The notes beneath the pieces were generated by a model that did no database searches, was not told the origin of the DNA, and saw only the letters and a list, made by a program, of their open reading frames with translations. From Streptomyces dysideae (lineage in GTDB: Bacteria; Actinomycetota; Actinomycetes; Streptomycetales; Streptomycetaceae), in NCBI RefSeq assembly GCF_001514305.1, contig NZ_KQ949080.1:261194-325193 (forward strand): DNA of 64,000 nt, written 5' to 3'. Each line of letters starts with the position of its first letter. Within the stretch, counting starts at the first letter, position 1. The position numbers and the translations under genes are program-made. This document shows positions 8,635 to 17,428 of the stretch, piece by piece.

Positions 8635-8967
8635 TCGTAATCTCAGGCGGTGCACCGGGTCTCCTCACGGCTTCGGGAACGGGGAGTCAACGTGCCGTCC
8701 GGCCCGCGTCCTTGGACGCGGAAACACGGATCAGCACAGGTCAGCAGGGGTGGAGCCGGACTCCGCCTCGGTGACGTGGCGAGACAGTAGACCGGGATTC
8801 CGGCCGCACCAAGCGACCGCCGAACCGGGCCCGAACCACGGCACCGGCTCGTTAGGCGCGGCCGGAAATCGCGGCTAACCTCCGGCGCAATCCCGCTCCG
8901 AACGGCCGCCGTTGACCGCCGTCCGGGGCGGGCCCAGTCCCGTCGTGCCCTGAAAGAGGCCCCGCAC

Positions 8968-9714
8968 ATGAGCTACACGCTGCACCGAGGCGACGCCCTC
9001 ACCGTGCTGAAGACCCTCCCGGACGAGAGCGTCAACGCCGTCATCACCGACCCCCCGTACAACTCCGGCGGACGCACCAGCTCGGACCGCACCGGCCGCA
9101 CCGCCCGCGCCAAGTACGTCACGGCCGGATCGGCGCACGACCTGCAGAACTTCCCCGGCGAGAACCGCGACCAGCGGAGCTATCGAAGCTGGCTGACCGC
9201 ACTGCTCACCGAGGCGTACCGGGCCGCGACCGAGCACTCCGTCGCCATGGTCTTCTCCGACTGGCGCCAGGAGCCGACGACGTCCGACGCCCTGCAGATG
9301 GCGGGCTGGACCTGGAGCGGCACGATCCCCTGGATCAAGCCCGCCAGCCGGACCCGCAAGGGCGGGTTCAAGCAGTCGGCGGAGTTCATCGTCTGGGGCG
9401 TCAAGGGCAGCCTCGAAAAGGACCGGGACCTCTACCTGCCCGGCCACTTCATCGCCTCCCAGCCCCGCAAGGACCGGGTCCACATCACTCAGAAGCCGGT
9501 CGAGATCATGCAGCAGCTCGTGCAGATCTGCCCCGAAGGCGGCACCGTCCTCGATCCCTTCACCGGCAGCGGTTCCACAGGCGTCGCCGCCTTGCGTGAG
9601 GGCCGGCAGTTCGTGGGGGTCGAGCTCTCCGCGCATTACGCCGACGTCGCCGAGGCCAGGCTCCGAGCGGAGCTGACCCAGGACGACTTCGTCCTGGCAG
9701 GGCCAGAGGCATGA
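8968..9714 (+). CDS. Site-specific DNA methyltransferase (DPPY type)
   Basis: A 248-aa SAM-dependent DNA amino-methyltransferase. Motif IV TDPPYNSGG is near residue 29 and the SAM-binding FxGxG motif LDPFTGSGSTG near residue 195, so motif IV precedes motif I (beta-class order, N6-adenine or N4-cytosine). Between them HITQKPVEIMQQLVQI is the usual motif X-like segment. The start ATG 8968 has an AAAGAGG box upstream. No cognate restriction endonuclease is adjacent, so it is an orphan methylase that may protect the element from host restriction or mark it during transfer. It is transcribed away from the transfer operon and ends shortly before a strong terminator. Confidence 0.9.
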   Translation: MSYTLHRGDALTVLKTLPDESVNAVITDPPYNSGGRTSSDRTGRTARAKYVTAGSAHDLQNFPGENRDQRSYRSWLTALLTEAYRAATEHSVAMVFSDWRQEPTTSDALQMAGWTWSGTIPWIKPASRTRKGGFKQSAEFIVWGVKGSLEKDRDLYLPGHFIASQPRKDRVHITQKPVEIMQQLVQICPEGGTVLDPFTGSGSTGVAALREGRQFVGVELSAHYADVAEARLRAELTQDDFVLAGPEA

Positions 9715-9758
9715 GTATGAGAGCGACCGGGCCAGGGCCGACGGACTACAGACGCCGG

Positions 9759-9796
9759 GGCGGCTGGTGCATCGAGAAATCGATGCACCAGCCGCC
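9759..9796. terminator. 17-bp GAAA-loop hairpin terminator
   Basis: A perfect inverted repeat with arms 9759-9775 and 9780-9796 and a 4-nt GAAA loop, 45 nt after the methyltransferase stop. The stem is long and very stable. There is no strong T-run on the plus side, which is normal for Streptomyces terminators. It can act in both directions. Confidence 0.85.
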
Positions 9797-9813
9797 CTTC
9801 CTCTTGCGTCAGG
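9797..9813 (-). repeat. 17-nt motif, copy 1 (also at 32076-32092)
   Basis: The plus-strand string cttcctcttgcgtcagg is identical at 9797-9813 and 32076-32092; a 12-nt core, ctcttgcgtcag, recurs at 27202-27213. On the minus strand it reads TGACGCAAGAG and sits immediately before a hairpin at each site. At the two later sites the TGA is the stop codon of a minus-strand gene. Here no minus-strand gene is apparent. Confidence 0.6.
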
Positions 9814-10145
9814 TTCTACCCGGCCTGCCTCGGCACCTCCGTTGCCAGGCCGCCTCTCATCCTGAAGACCTTCAGGTCGGTCACGAGCCCCGCCTTGATC
9901 GCTGGAAGTAACGATCGAGGTCAGGGAGGGCATCTATTCCAGCAGGGGACCCATGCCGAAGGGCGTCTTGGTCGAGATCACGCGAGGGCGCAGGCGGAAG
10001 CCCGCACCGACTGGCCCTTGCCAAGACGACCCTTCCACAATCCGCTGACCATGGTGTCCGCGAGTCCTGAGGACTTGCAGCGGGCCGTAGTCAGGTCGGA
10101 GATACTGGTAATTCTGTAACCTCCGCGGCCTGACGCTATCCATAT
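9814..10145. other. Intergenic stretch before DISARM
   Basis: No open frame with Streptomyces-like third-position bias was seen on either strand. The region should contain the DISARM promoter, but I cannot point to a convincing -35/-10 pair. Base composition close to the drmD start is somewhat lower in G+C (around tactggtaattctgtaacc, 10102-10120). Confidence 0.4.
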
Positions 10146-13100
10146 GTGCCTAGGTGGTTACGCTCGGCAGTGACGGCGTTGGTGAAGGAGTCTGCCCAGG
10201 TGGCGACCGCGACGGAGTATCCGCAGGGATCGGCGAGCAGCACCCCGAATACGGCGGCCATTCCGCCGGTCCCAGAGCCGGGACAGGTCGTCAAGGTCCG
10301 GGGCTCCACCTGGGCCGTGTCCGACATCCAGAAGCAGGGCCTTCCTCGTAGCCCCGCAGACGAGGGCATGCCGGGACTTACACATGTGGTGAGCCTGCAG
10401 TCGCTGGATGAGGACCGGCTCGGGCAGGAACTGACGGTGGTCTGGGAGTTGGAGGTCGGGCACACCGTCGCCCCGAACCAGGGGCTGCCGGAGACTGTGC
10501 GGGCGGAGGCGTTCGACGATCCGAACACACTCGCCGCGTTCGTCGACGCGGTCCGCTGGGGTGCGGTCACCTCGGCGGACGCGAACTCCTATCAGGCTCC
10601 CTTCCGCAGCGGCGCGAACGTGGAGGCGTACCAGCTGGTGCCGCTCAGCCGGGCCCTTCAGTCGTCGCGTACGAACCTGCTGCTCGCCGACGACGTCGGC
10701 CTGGGCAAGACCATCGAGGCCGGACTCGTTGTGCAGGAGCTGCTGCTGCGGCACCGCGCGCGGTCCGTGGTGATCGTGTGCCCGCCGAGCCTGTCGCTGA
10801 AGTGGCAGGACGAGATGCGGGAGAAGTTCGGCCTCGACTTCGTCATCGTCAACAGCGAGCTGATGGCGAAGGTGCGGCGGAGCCACGGGCTGAACGCCAA
10901 CCCGTTCCGGCTCTTCCCGCGCGTGATCGTGAGCATGGCGTGGCTGCCGTCGCTGCGGGCGCAGCGCCTGCTCCGTGACGTGCTGGCCGATGTGCGCAGC
11001 GCGGGGACGGCCAGGCGGTACGCGTTCGACGTGCTGGTGGTCGACGAGGCGCACCATGTGGCGCCGGCCAGCCCGACGACGGCGCCGGGGCAGCGTGGCT
11101 ACGCGGTGGACAGCAAACGGACGACGGCGACGATGCGGCTCGCCGAGGCATGCGAGCACCGGCTGTTCCTGAGCGCGACGCCGCACAACGGCTATTCGGA
11201 GTCGTTCACCGCCCTGCTGGAAATGATCGACGGCCGCCGGTTCACCCGCGGCGCGAGCATCGACGAGCAGGCACTGAAGGAGGTGATGGTGCGGTGGCTG
11301 AAGACCGATCTGCCGGACAAGGGGTTCAAGACCCGGAAGCTGGGGACCCTCCCGTTCACGCCGTCGGAGGAGGAGCAGCAACAGTTCGCGCGGCTGGAGC
11401 GGCTGCTGGCGGACAGTGCCCGGGCGAACGGCAAGGGCTCGGGCGGCGACATCGTCGCGATGCTGCTGAAGAAGCGTTTCCTGTCCAGCCCGTGGTCGTT
11501 CGCCCGCACCCTTGAGCTGTACGAGGGCGCGGACGGGGGCGACCGGCAGCTTCGGATGGACGACGAAGACCAGTATTACACGGAGGTGCTGGGCAGCGGT
11601 CAGTCGGACGAGGAGGAGGGCGCGGCCGAGCACCCCGAGTTCACCGCGCTGCGTCACACCAAGGGCTCAGATCCCCTGGTCGCGGCCACCAGCAGCGAGA
11701 TCGCCTCGCTCATCGAGTGGGGGCGCCGCTATGAGCACAAGCCGGACTCCCGCCTGGAAGAACTGCTGACCTTTCTCGCCGCGGTCTGCCGACCGGACGG
11801 CATCCACTGGACCAACGAACGCGTCGTGGTGTTCACGGAGTACGCGGCCACCCTCGAATGGATCGAGCGCGTCCTGCGGCAGCGCGGCTACAACGACGTA
11901 CTGGAGGTCATCCAGGGCTCGACCCCGACCGAGGAGCGGGAGAAGATCCGCGCCCGGTTCACCGAGAGCCCGGACAAGCACCCGGTCCGCGTCCTGCTCG
12001 CCACCGACTCCGCCGGCGAGGGCATCGACCTGCAGACCCACTGCCACCGCCTGGTCAACTTCGACATCCCCTTCAACCCGTCCCGCCTGGAGCAGCGCAT
12101 CGGCCGGATCGACCGGTACGGGCAGACGAAGAACCCGGAGATATTCCACTTCGTGCCGGTATCCGGCTCCACGACGTACGACGCGGACATGAAGTTCATG
12201 GGGATCATCGCGACCAAGGTCGGGCAGGCCACCGAGGATCTCGGCAAGGTCAACCAGGTCATCGACGCCGAGGTGCAGGAGCACTTCGCCCCCACCCGAA
12301 CGACGCGTAAGGCCCGGCTGACCGCGCCGGACGACGGCAACGAGGTGATCACCCGCGTGCTGGCCGGCGGGATGGAGCTGAACCGCCAGCTCACTCGGCT
12401 GTCGGAGACGTACGACGAGCGCAAGGCTGCCATGCATCTCACGCCCGCGAACGCCCGCCGGGTCGTGGATACCGCGCTCACCCTGACCTCTCAGCCCCCG
12501 CTCGTAGAGATCGGCGACGACCGCACAGAGGCGCAGGTCTTCGAGATCCCGAACCTCGGCCGCTCCTGGCAGCCAGCCCTGCGCGGCCTGGACACCCGCC
12601 TGGAGCCGGGTGTCCCGCGTCCCATCACCTTCGATGACCAGGCCGCCCAGCAGCGCACCGACCTGGTCCACATCCACCTCGGGCACGCCCTTATGCAGCG
12701 CGCTACCCGCACCTTGCGCTCCGCGCTGTTCAGCACGGATTCCCCGGTACACCGGGTCACCGCCGTCATTGCCCCCGGCCTTCCCGAGTCCTGTGTGGCC
12801 GCCGTCTCCCGGCTTGTCCTGGTCGGACGCGGCGGGCTGCGGCTCCACGAGGAGGTGTTCCTCACCGGCGTCCGGCTACGCGGTCAGGCACTCGCCGAGT
12901 CCAAGGTCGAGCAGGTCCTCGACGAAACCCTCGACTCTGCGGATCTGCTCCTGGCTGATGAGAAGGTGCGTGCTCACCTCGCCGAGCAGTGGAACGACGA
13001 CGGTTCCCGGCTGCGCACACGCCTGCTGACCGCGATGAAGCGCAAGAGCGCCAGCCGCCAGGAGAAGGTCACCGAGGCGCTCACACAGCGCCGGGACTCC

Positions 13101-13403
13101 GACATCAAGCGTGCTCATGAGATCTTCGACGCCTTCCGGCTCAACCTGCGCGAGTCCCGCGACCGCCTGGAGCAGGCCATCCGCGCCGAGGAAGAGCTGC
13201 TGTTCACCGACGACCAGCAGAAGCAGCGACGCCGGGACCTGCATCACATGAACGAGCGCCTCGACAGCCTGGACGACGAGGAAGCGCGCGAGATCGCCTC
13301 GATCCAGGAACGCTACAGCGACATCAGGCCCTATGTATCCGCCGCCGCGGTCGTGTTCGCCCTCACCCCCGAAGACGCGAAGAACGGAATGGTCAAGGCA
13401 TGA
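10146..13403 (+). CDS. drmD: DISARM SNF2-like helicase DrmD
   Basis: A 1085-aa SNF2/SF2 helicase, the class-1-specific DISARM component. Walker A ADDVGLGKTIEAG is at residues 181-193, VVDEAHH (DEAH box) near 298-304 and FLSATPHNGY (motif III) near 340. The C-terminal RecA lobe has VVFTEYAATLEWIERVL, TDSAGEGIDLQ and the arginine-finger motif RLEQRIGRIDRYGQ near residue 650. A coiled, charged tail follows (residues about 970-1060). The GTG start at 10146 has no clear Shine-Dalgarno, and the true start may lie a little downstream. Gene order and the 4-nt overlap with drmMI make the DISARM assignment firm. In DISARM it is thought to act with the methylase to sense or process incoming DNA. Confidence 0.93.
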   Translation: MPRWLRSAVTALVKESAQVATATEYPQGSASSTPNTAAIPPVPEPGQVVKVRGSTWAVSDIQKQGLPRSPADEGMPGLTHVVSLQSLDEDRLGQELTVVWELEVGHTVAPNQGLPETVRAEAFDDPNTLAAFVDAVRWGAVTSADANSYQAPFRSGANVEAYQLVPLSRALQSSRTNLLLADDVGLGKTIEAGLVVQELLLRHRARSVVIVCPPSLSLKWQDEMREKFGLDFVIVNSELMAKVRRSHGLNANPFRLFPRVIVSMAWLPSLRAQRLLRDVLADVRSAGTARRYAFDVLVVDEAHHVAPASPTTAPGQRGYAVDSKRTTATMRLAEACEHRLFLSATPHNGYSESFTALLEMIDGRRFTRGASIDEQALKEVMVRWLKTDLPDKGFKTRKLGTLPFTPSEEEQQQFARLERLLADSARANGKGSGGDIVAMLLKKRFLSSPWSFARTLELYEGADGGDRQLRMDDEDQYYTEVLGSGQSDEEEGAAEHPEFTALRHTKGSDPLVAATSSEIASLIEWGRRYEHKPDSRLEELLTFLAAVCRPDGIHWTNERVVVFTEYAATLEWIERVLRQRGYNDVLEVIQGSTPTEEREKIRARFTESPDKHPVRVLLATDSAGEGIDLQTHCHRLVNFDIPFNPSRLEQRIGRIDRYGQTKNPEIFHFVPVSGSTTYDADMKFMGIIATKVGQATEDLGKVNQVIDAEVQEHFAPTRTTRKARLTAPDDGNEVITRVLAGGMELNRQLTRLSETYDERKAAMHLTPANARRVVDTALTLTSQPPLVEIGDDRTEAQVFEIPNLGRSWQPALRGLDTRLEPGVPRPITFDDQAAQQRTDLVHIHLGHALMQRATRTLRSALFSTDSPVHRVTAVIAPGLPESCVAAVSRLVLVGRGGLRLHEEVFLTGVRLRGQALAESKVEQVLDETLDSADLLLADEKVRAHLAEQWNDDGSRLRTRLLTAMKRKSASRQEKVTEALTQRRDSDIKRAHEIFDAFRLNLRESRDRLEQAIRAEEELLFTDDQQKQRRRDLHHMNERLDSLDDEEAREIASIQERYSDIRPYVSAAAVVFALTPEDAKNGMVKA

Positions 13404-16400
13404 GCCGCCGCTACCCCCAGACCGCCGCCGATCTGCACCGTGCCTGGCTCGAACTCGTCGACGCGGACGGCCCGTTCCTCGCTGTCCCCGCCTTGGAGCG
13501 CGTCTACCGCGAAGGCATTCCCCAGCCCGACTCCCGGGCGCTCGACGCCATCAAGGACGCCAAGCCGGCCTTCGAGAAGGCATGGGAGAACTGGGACGAG
13601 CACCCGGGTGACGAAGCCGCTCTCGACCTGTACCGCGAGGCCCGCGACACCTGGGTCGACCTCGTCCTGCGCCAGGGGCTGCGCTGGGGCGCCTCCTACA
13701 CCGTGCCGGCCCCGGCCGCCGCCGAGGTCCGCTCGCCCGACTACGCCGTCACCGTGCGCGCCGACGGCGCCCTCGTCCACGGAGACACGACCGGGGCCCT
13801 TGTCCTGGTCACCGACCCCACCGACTCCCTGCGCGACCTGCTCACCGACGGCTGGTCGGCCAGCCCCATCGACCGCATGGAAGAGCTGCTGCGCGCCTCC
13901 GACGTCCCCATCGGCGTCGTCACCGACGGCCGCTGGTGGGCGATCGTCAGCGCCCGCCCGCAGACCATGGTCGCCTCCGGAATCGTCGACGCCCAGACCT
14001 GGATCGAAGAGCCCCAGACCCGCAACGCCTTCATCGAACTCCTCCAGCGCCGCCGCCTGGTCGGCGGCAAACAGCAGGACCGACTGACCGAGCTCTTCGG
14101 CGAGTCCGTCACCGCCGCCGAAAAGATCACCGAAGCGCTCGGCACCCAGGTCCGCCGAGCCGTCGAACTCATCGTCCAGGCCCTGTCCGAAGGCGCCCTG
14201 GACACACAGCGACGCGGCGAGCCCGACCCGCTCCCGGCGGCAAGGGGCGAGGTCTACGAGGCCGCCGTCACCGTCATGATGCGCGTCGTCTTCCTCCTCT
14301 TCGCCGAAGAACGCGGACTGCTACCCCAAAGCCGCCTCTTCGCCATGGGATACGGCATCAGCGACGAACTCGACCTCCTCGACAGCCGCGAGAAGGAGGA
14401 GGGCGAACAGGCCCTCGACGCCACGTTCCTGACCTGGCACCGGCTCCTGGCCACCTCCCAGGCCCTGTACCGGGGCGCGACCTTCGAGGACCTGCGCCTT
14501 CCCGAGTACGGCGGCTCCCTCTTCGACCCGTCCCGCTTCCCCTTCTTCACCGCCTGCGACTCCCAGGACACCCTGGCCATCACGGTCAGCGACCGCGTCA
14601 TGCTCGAAGTCCTGCGCGCCGTCCAGATCGCCCAACTGCCCGGCGGAGCACGACGAATCTCCTTCCGCGACATCGACGTCGAACAGATCGGCTACATCTA
14701 CGAGGGCCTGCTCGGCTACTCCTGCGAACCCGCCGAAGAGATCATCGTCGGTCTGAACGGCAGCGCGGGATCCGAACCCGAGATCCCCCTCGCCACCCTC
14801 GAAGAACTTAGCCAGGCCAAGCGCACCGAGACCGCGCTGGCCGACGCGATCCTCGCCTGGATCAAGCAGCACCAGCCGGCCGCGAAGCCGTCCAGCAAGG
14901 CCGCCCTCACCAAGGCGCTCAAGGCGGGCGACACCCTCGACGACACCGAGATCGCCCTGCGCGACGTCACCGACGACCCCGAACTGCGCGACCGGCTGCG
15001 CCCGTTCATCGGAATCATCCGCCGCGACCTGCGCAACCGACCGCTGGTGGTCGAGCCCGGCGGCGTCCTGCTGGTGGAAACCCCCTCGCGCGCCTCGGCC
15101 GGCGCGCACTACACGCCCCGCTCACTGGCCGAGGAAGTCGTCCGGTACGCGCTGGAACCTCTCGTCTACTTGCCCGGACCACACCAGACCGCCGACCAGG
15201 ACGCCTGGCGGCCCATCGACTCCGACCAGATCCTCGACCTGCGCATCGCCGACATCGCCTGCGGCTCGGGCGCCTTCCTCGTGGCCGCAGCACGGTACCT
15301 CGCCGACCGGCTCGTCGAGGCATGGCAGCGCCAAGGCGAAGCACGTGGAAGGACACCGCACGACCTGCACGTCCACGCCATAAGGACCGTCGTCGCAACC
15401 TGCCTCTACGGCGCCGACATCAACGGCATGGCCGTGGAGATGTGCAAGCTGTCTCTGTGGCTGGTCTCCCTTGACCCGAAGCTCCCGTTCTCCTTCGTCG
15501 ACGACAAGGTCCTGCACGGCAACGCCCTGCTCGGCCTGACCGACGCCGACCAGCTGCGCCGCCTCCACATCGACCCGGCCGCGGCCGGCAACCAGCTCAG
15601 CGTCTTCGCCCTGGACGTGGACGACATCCTGGAGCAGGCCAGCCGTCTGCGCCGCCAGCTCGCCACCGAGGTCGACGACAGCGACCCGCAGCGCTCGGCC
15701 GCTACGAAGCGGCGGCAGTGGCGCCGGTACCAGGAGCTGACTGCACAGCTCGCCGATGTCGCGGACGGGGTGATCGCGGCCGGGCTTCGGTGGGGCGGCA
15801 AGCCCGGCAAGCTGTTGAAGGCGGCGTACGAGAATCTGCGCATCGCGGTGGAGAGCGCGTACCCGGCCGATGGCGGGGAAGCGGACCGGACGATGCTCGA
15901 CGGCATCCAGGAAGCCGGGCTCACTCCGACGGTGGCGACGGACTACGAGCGTTGGAAGCCGCTGCACTGGATTCTGGCCGTGCCAGATGTGATGGAACAG
16001 GGTGGGTTTGATGCAATCGTCGGTAACCCGCCGTTCCTGGGTGGTCACAAACTAACCGGCGCAATGGGCACCGATATTCGCGATTGGTTCGTCAACGAGC
16101 TAGCGCACGGCAGAAAGGGCGGCGCCGATCTGGTGGCGTACTTCATGCTGCGAGCCTACAGCCTCACTTCGAGGCGAGGGGGCCTAGGCTTGATTGCCAC
16201 AAATACAGTTGCGCAAGGTGACACCCGACACGTGGGCCTTGACCAGTTGGCGACTCAAGGGTTCACAATTACTCGGGCAGTTCAGAGTCGATCCTGGCCC
16301 GCCGCCAGCGCGAATTTGGAGTACGCAGCAGTTTGGGGTACCCGCGACGAAGTAAGTCCTGGAGTGCCTCGAATCGCTGACGGTGTCGCAGCCGAACACA

Positions 16401-17428
16401 TCTCTACATTGCTGGAGCCGAGCGGCCGTATGGATGGTGCGCCGGTACGACTCCTGGAGAATGACGAGGTTGCGTTCCAGGGGTGCGTCGTGGTGGGCAT
16501 GGGGTTCGTCCTGGAAGCCGCCGAGGCGGCCGAATGGATCGCTGTCGACTCTCACAACAAGGACGTACTGTTCCCATACCTCAATGGAGAGGATCTCAAC
16601 TCAAGCCCGAACACGTCAGCTTCGCGATGGGTTATTGACTTCAACGATCGCCCCAAGGTCGCTGCAGAGAGATACGAGCTTCCATATCAGCGGGTATTGA
16701 AAGAAGTTAGGCCGGAGCGAGAGAAGAAGAAGCGGAAAGCGCACAGGGATTACTGGTGGCACTTCGGAGATAAGCGTCCTGGCCTAAGGGCGGCTATTAG
16801 TGACCTACGCGAGGTGCTCACCATCGCGATGGTGAGCAATACAGTCATGCCTATGCGCGTGACTACCGGGCAAGTATTCAGCAACAAACTTGCCGTATTC
16901 GCGACGGACTCCTATGTTGACCAGGCCGCGCTGTCATCGAGCCTGCATCAGATGTGGGCTATCAAGTACGGCTCAACGATGCGATCAGATGTCAATTATT
17001 CACCGTCGGACGTATTCGTTACATTTCCACGGCCGCGGCCCACGGAGGGACTCGCCAGGGCTGGCCGCACGCTCGACACCGAGCGCCGCGAGATCATGCT
17101 CCGGCGCGGACTCGGCCTCACGAAGCTGTACAACCTGGTCAATGACCCCGGTATCAGCGACTCAGTTGATTCCGACGTAGCCTGTCTCCGTGAGATTCAC
17201 GTGGAGCTCGACCGGGCAGTCATGGCTGCCTACGGCTGGAACGACGTCCCGCTGGACCACGGCTTCCACACCTACCGTCAGATGGAACGCTGGACGGTGA
17301 GCCCCGCCGCCCGGGTGGAGATCCTCGACCGCCTCCTTGAAGAGAACCATCGTCGCGCCGCCTCGCAGGGCGTTGTCAGTCCCACCGGCGACAATGAGGG
17401 CATCGAGGACGAGGAGGACGACGAGTGA
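13400..17428 (+). CDS. drmMI: DISARM adenine methyltransferase DrmMI
   Basis: A 1342-aa N6-adenine DNA methyltransferase of the Eco57I/type IIG-like class, the class 1 DISARM modification enzyme marking host DNA as self. SAM-binding motif I is IADIACGSGAFLVAAARYL near residue 615, and catalytic motif IV GNPPFLGG is near residue 876. A second landmark is LYGADINGMAVEMCKLSLWL. The large N-terminal half (about 1-550) is helical and has no obvious nuclease motif. The region after NPPF, the expected target-recognition domain, is clearly less G/C-rich than the rest (about 16010-17060). The gene overlaps drmD and drmA by 4 nt on each side, implying translational coupling and a fixed stoichiometry. 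Confidence 0.93.
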   Translation: MSRRYPQTAADLHRAWLELVDADGPFLAVPALERVYREGIPQPDSRALDAIKDAKPAFEKAWENWDEHPGDEAALDLYREARDTWVDLVLRQGLRWGASYTVPAPAAAEVRSPDYAVTVRADGALVHGDTTGALVLVTDPTDSLRDLLTDGWSASPIDRMEELLRASDVPIGVVTDGRWWAIVSARPQTMVASGIVDAQTWIEEPQTRNAFIELLQRRRLVGGKQQDRLTELFGESVTAAEKITEALGTQVRRAVELIVQALSEGALDTQRRGEPDPLPAARGEVYEAAVTVMMRVVFLLFAEERGLLPQSRLFAMGYGISDELDLLDSREKEEGEQALDATFLTWHRLLATSQALYRGATFEDLRLPEYGGSLFDPSRFPFFTACDSQDTLAITVSDRVMLEVLRAVQIAQLPGGARRISFRDIDVEQIGYIYEGLLGYSCEPAEEIIVGLNGSAGSEPEIPLATLEELSQAKRTETALADAILAWIKQHQPAAKPSSKAALTKALKAGDTLDDTEIALRDVTDDPELRDRLRPFIGIIRRDLRNRPLVVEPGGVLLVETPSRASAGAHYTPRSLAEEVVRYALEPLVYLPGPHQTADQDAWRPIDSDQILDLRIADIACGSGAFLVAAARYLADRLVEAWQRQGEARGRTPHDLHVHAIRTVVATCLYGADINGMAVEMCKLSLWLVSLDPKLPFSFVDDKVLHGNALLGLTDADQLRRLHIDPAAAGNQLSVFALDVDDILEQASRLRRQLATEVDDSDPQRSAATKRRQWRRYQELTAQLADVADGVIAAGLRWGGKPGKLLKAAYENLRIAVESAYPADGGEADRTMLDGIQEAGLTPTVATDYERWKPLHWILAVPDVMEQGGFDAIVGNPPFLGGHKLTGAMGTDIRDWFVNELAHGRKGGADLVAYFMLRAYSLTSRRGGLGLIATNTVAQGDTRHVGLDQLATQGFTITRAVQSRSWPAASANLEYAAVWGTRDEVSPGVPRIADGVAAEHISTLLEPSGRMDGAPVRLLENDEVAFQGCVVVGMGFVLEAAEAAEWIAVDSHNKDVLFPYLNGEDLNSSPNTSASRWVIDFNDRPKVAAERYELPYQRVLKEVRPEREKKKRKAHRDYWWHFGDKRPGLRAAISDLREVLTIAMVSNTVMPMRVTTGQVFSNKLAVFATDSYVDQAALSSSLHQMWAIKYGSTMRSDVNYSPSDVFVTFPRPRPTEGLARAGRTLDTERREIMLRRGLGLTKLYNLVNDPGISDSVDSDVACLREIHVELDRAVMAAYGWNDVPLDHGFHTYRQMERWTVSPAARVEILDRLLEENHRRAASQGVVSPTGDNEGIEDEEDDE
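16010..17060 (+). other. Low-GC mosaic block in drmMI
   Basis: From just before the NPPF codons to about 17060 the sequence shifts to visibly lower G+C and relaxed codon choice, with AT-rich codons such as aaa, aat, tat and att, then returns abruptly to the high-GC style of the flanks. The block coincides with the predicted DNA target-recognition domain of DrmMI. I infer exchange of the recognition domain by recombination with a more AT-rich donor. Confidence 0.65.

Noticed and set aside
8541..8640. Possible TPP, c-di-AMP or cobalamin riboswitch, or a tRNA, in the hairpin region
   Set aside because: Short similarities (CTGAGA, GAACC, AGTTGGTAG) occur in the wrong order or spacing for those folds.
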